From: Pseudomonadota bacterium
GTDB lineage: Bacteria; Pseudomonadota; Alphaproteobacteria; Sphingomonadales; Sphingomonadaceae
DNA: 36,534 bases
Reading direction: 5' to 3'
NCBI GenBank assembly: GCA_963205265.1
Contig: CAUJJI010000066.1
Coordinates: 1-36,534, forward strand
The first letter of the stretch is position 1, and each line of letters opens with the position of its first letter. The notes beneath the pieces were generated by a model. It did not search any database. It had not been told where the DNA came from and saw nothing but the letters and a program-made list of their open reading frames with translations. Shown here piece after piece: positions 35,422 to 36,534 of this stretch. The position numbers and the translations under genes are program-made.

Positions 35422-36510
35422 TCAGGCGGCGCGGGACTTGGCTCCGGGCCGATTGTCGATGGATGTGTGCACGCCGTTGACGCGCTCACGGATGTCCGCG
35501 GCCTTGTCGCGGGGGTTGTAGAACTGGCGGTGCCAGATGCGCCCCTTGTGGAAGGGGCCGTCGTCGGGAATCTGCATGATGTTGAGCGCGGCCTGCTTGT
35601 GCTGCCACAGCTCGAAGTCCTGGGCGAAGGCCTCGAGCGCGACATCCTGGTAGGTACGCGCCATCGATATTCCGGCCTCGTCGGCCCGGCTCTCGCTCAC
35701 CTTGACCGCGAGCGCGTACCAGCAGCGAACCTCGCCGTCCTCGACCGGGGTGTTGCAGATCATGATGACCGAGGGGTGAGTGCCTTCCATGCGCGAAAGC
35801 AGGATGCCGGGCCCGGTGTACCAGGTATCGTTGACCAGCATGTCCTCTCCGGGCGCGGATACCAACGTGCGATGGCCCGCGCCGAAGCTCTGGATCATGA
35901 TGTGATCGGCATATTTGTTCTCGAACCAGGCGATGTTCTGGCTGCCATGAACCGGGATGAAGTGGGCGACGTCCGCCATGTTGTCGAGGATTTCCTGGGG
36001 GTGGACCGGCAGCGTGCCGAGGGAATCGATCCGCCAGCGGACCCACCCTTCGCCTTCCATGTCCCATTCGGCGAAAGCGGGCAGGTCGAACTCGGGCTCG
36101 CCGCCTTCTTCGTCGTGCCACATCCAGATCACCCCGGCCTTCTCGCGCACGGGAAAGGTCTTGATGCAGGCCGCCTTGGGAATGCCATGGGTCGAATAGG
36201 GGATGTCGTCGCACTTGCCCTGCGGGTCGAAGCGCCAGCCGTGCGCCGGGCAGCGGATCGATTCGCCCTGGATCTGGTCGCCGTCGCGGACGATGTAGGA
36301 CGTCGTGTTGCGCGCGATGTGGACACGCATGTGAGGGCAATAGGCGTCGATCAGATAGACCTTGCCGCTCGCGCCGCGATAGGCGACGAAATCGCGGCCG
36401 AAGAAGTGCAGCGGGACGGGCTTGTCGGCTACGTCGGCGGATTCGCCGATCATGAACCAGCCACGCGGGTAGGTCAGCGGACCGAGCCCGTACTCTGCAG
36501 TCGTTGCCAT
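35422..36510 (-). CDS. Rieske oxygenase of the KshA group with a long cluster loop
   Basis: A 362-aa protein. Rieske ligands are Cys58 and His60, and Cys87 and His90 (CPH...CPAHGW); the iron motif is DNMADVAHFIPVHG with His183 and His188. The gap between the two ligand pairs is 26 residues, against 17 in the other two Rieske proteins here; the extra stretch includes ARNTTSYIVRDGDQIQGES. It belongs to the broad KshA/vanillate demethylase-type group. Two ATGs stand in tandem (36513 and 36510); GGAGAGG fits the second better. Its promoter lies at or beyond the window edge. The unusual loop could alter partner binding or redox potential. It may be a steroid hydroxylase or demethylase. Confidence 0.9.
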   Translation of the reverse strand: MATTAEYGLGPLTYPRGWFMIGESADVADKPVPLHFFGRDFVAYRGASGKVYLIDAYCPHMRVHIARNTTSYIVRDGDQIQGESIRCPAHGWRFDPQGKCDDIPYSTHGIPKAACIKTFPVREKAGVIWMWHDEEGGEPEFDLPAFAEWDMEGEGWVRWRIDSLGTLPVHPQEILDNMADVAHFIPVHGSQNIAWFENKYADHIMIQSFGAGHRTLVSAPGEDMLVNDTWYTGPGILLSRMEGTHPSVIMICNTPVEDGEVRCWYALAVKVSESRADEAGISMARTYQDVALEAFAQDFELWQHKQAALNIMQIPDDGPFHKGRIWHRQFYNPRDKAADIRERVNGVHTSIDNRPGAKSRAA

Positions 36511-36534
36511 CATCCTCTCCGTGCCTGTCGCGCC

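Overview
This is a GC-rich, gene-dense piece of a bacterial chromosome. It encodes 35 recognisable genes, almost all of them catabolic. The content points to a steroid-degrading alphaproteobacterium, most likely a sphingomonad (Novosphingobium, Sphingobium or a relative). That assignment is inferred from gene content and base composition; no rRNA or other taxonomic marker is present. I saw no tRNA, IS element, CRISPR array, phage gene or transcriptional regulator.

Region 1 (1-14226, + strand) is one long operon of 15 genes, cut at its 5' end. Most junctions overlap by 1-4 bases. It carries counterparts of the actinobacterial steroid C/D-ring (HIP) pathway: an IpdC-type flavoprotein, an EchA20-type ring hydrolase, two large/small acyl-CoA dehydrogenase pairs (one large subunit resembling FadE30), a FadA6-type thiolase, an IpdF-type dehydrogenase, a FadD3-type HIP-CoA ligase, a second thiolase and a MaoC hydratase. 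It also encodes a textbook delta5-3-ketosteroid isomerase whose catalytic Tyr14, Asp38 and Asp99 sit at the same numbers as in the Comamonas enzyme. The ring-C hydrolase IpdAB is not in the window and may lie just upstream. The operon ends with an exported DUF1214-type protein.

Region 2 (14234-22398) holds redox enzymes in divergent and convergent blocks: an Fe-S old-yellow-enzyme/FadH-type reductase and a luciferase-like oxidoreductase (-), a Baeyer-Villiger-type monooxygenase and a SnoaL-like protein (+), two SDRs (-) and a further SDR (+) that starts region 3.

Region 3 (21532-29442, +) is a coupled operon: SDR, FadD19-like CoA ligase, second CoA ligase, amidohydrolase-fold protein, KshA-type Rieske oxygenase, Tat-exported amidase and a small membrane protein. 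From memory, it resembles the side-chain gene set reported for bile-salt-degrading Sphingomonadaceae (CoA ligase, acyl-CoA dehydrogenase, Rieske monooxygenase, amidase).

Region 4 (29439-36513) has three more SDRs, an MFS transporter, an OYE-family reductase and a leftward operon of two Rieske oxygenases. One of these is a close paralogue of the region 3 Rieske protein.

The most notable non-coding signal is a recurrent 32-bp element, TTGCGT-N20-ACGCAA. It has a conserved A after the left arm and an internal AATNG. Five copies occur, all in the intergenic promoters at about 17.3, 21.3, 21.45, 30.3 and 33.1 kb. I read these as operator sites that place regions 2-4 under one regulator encoded elsewhere.
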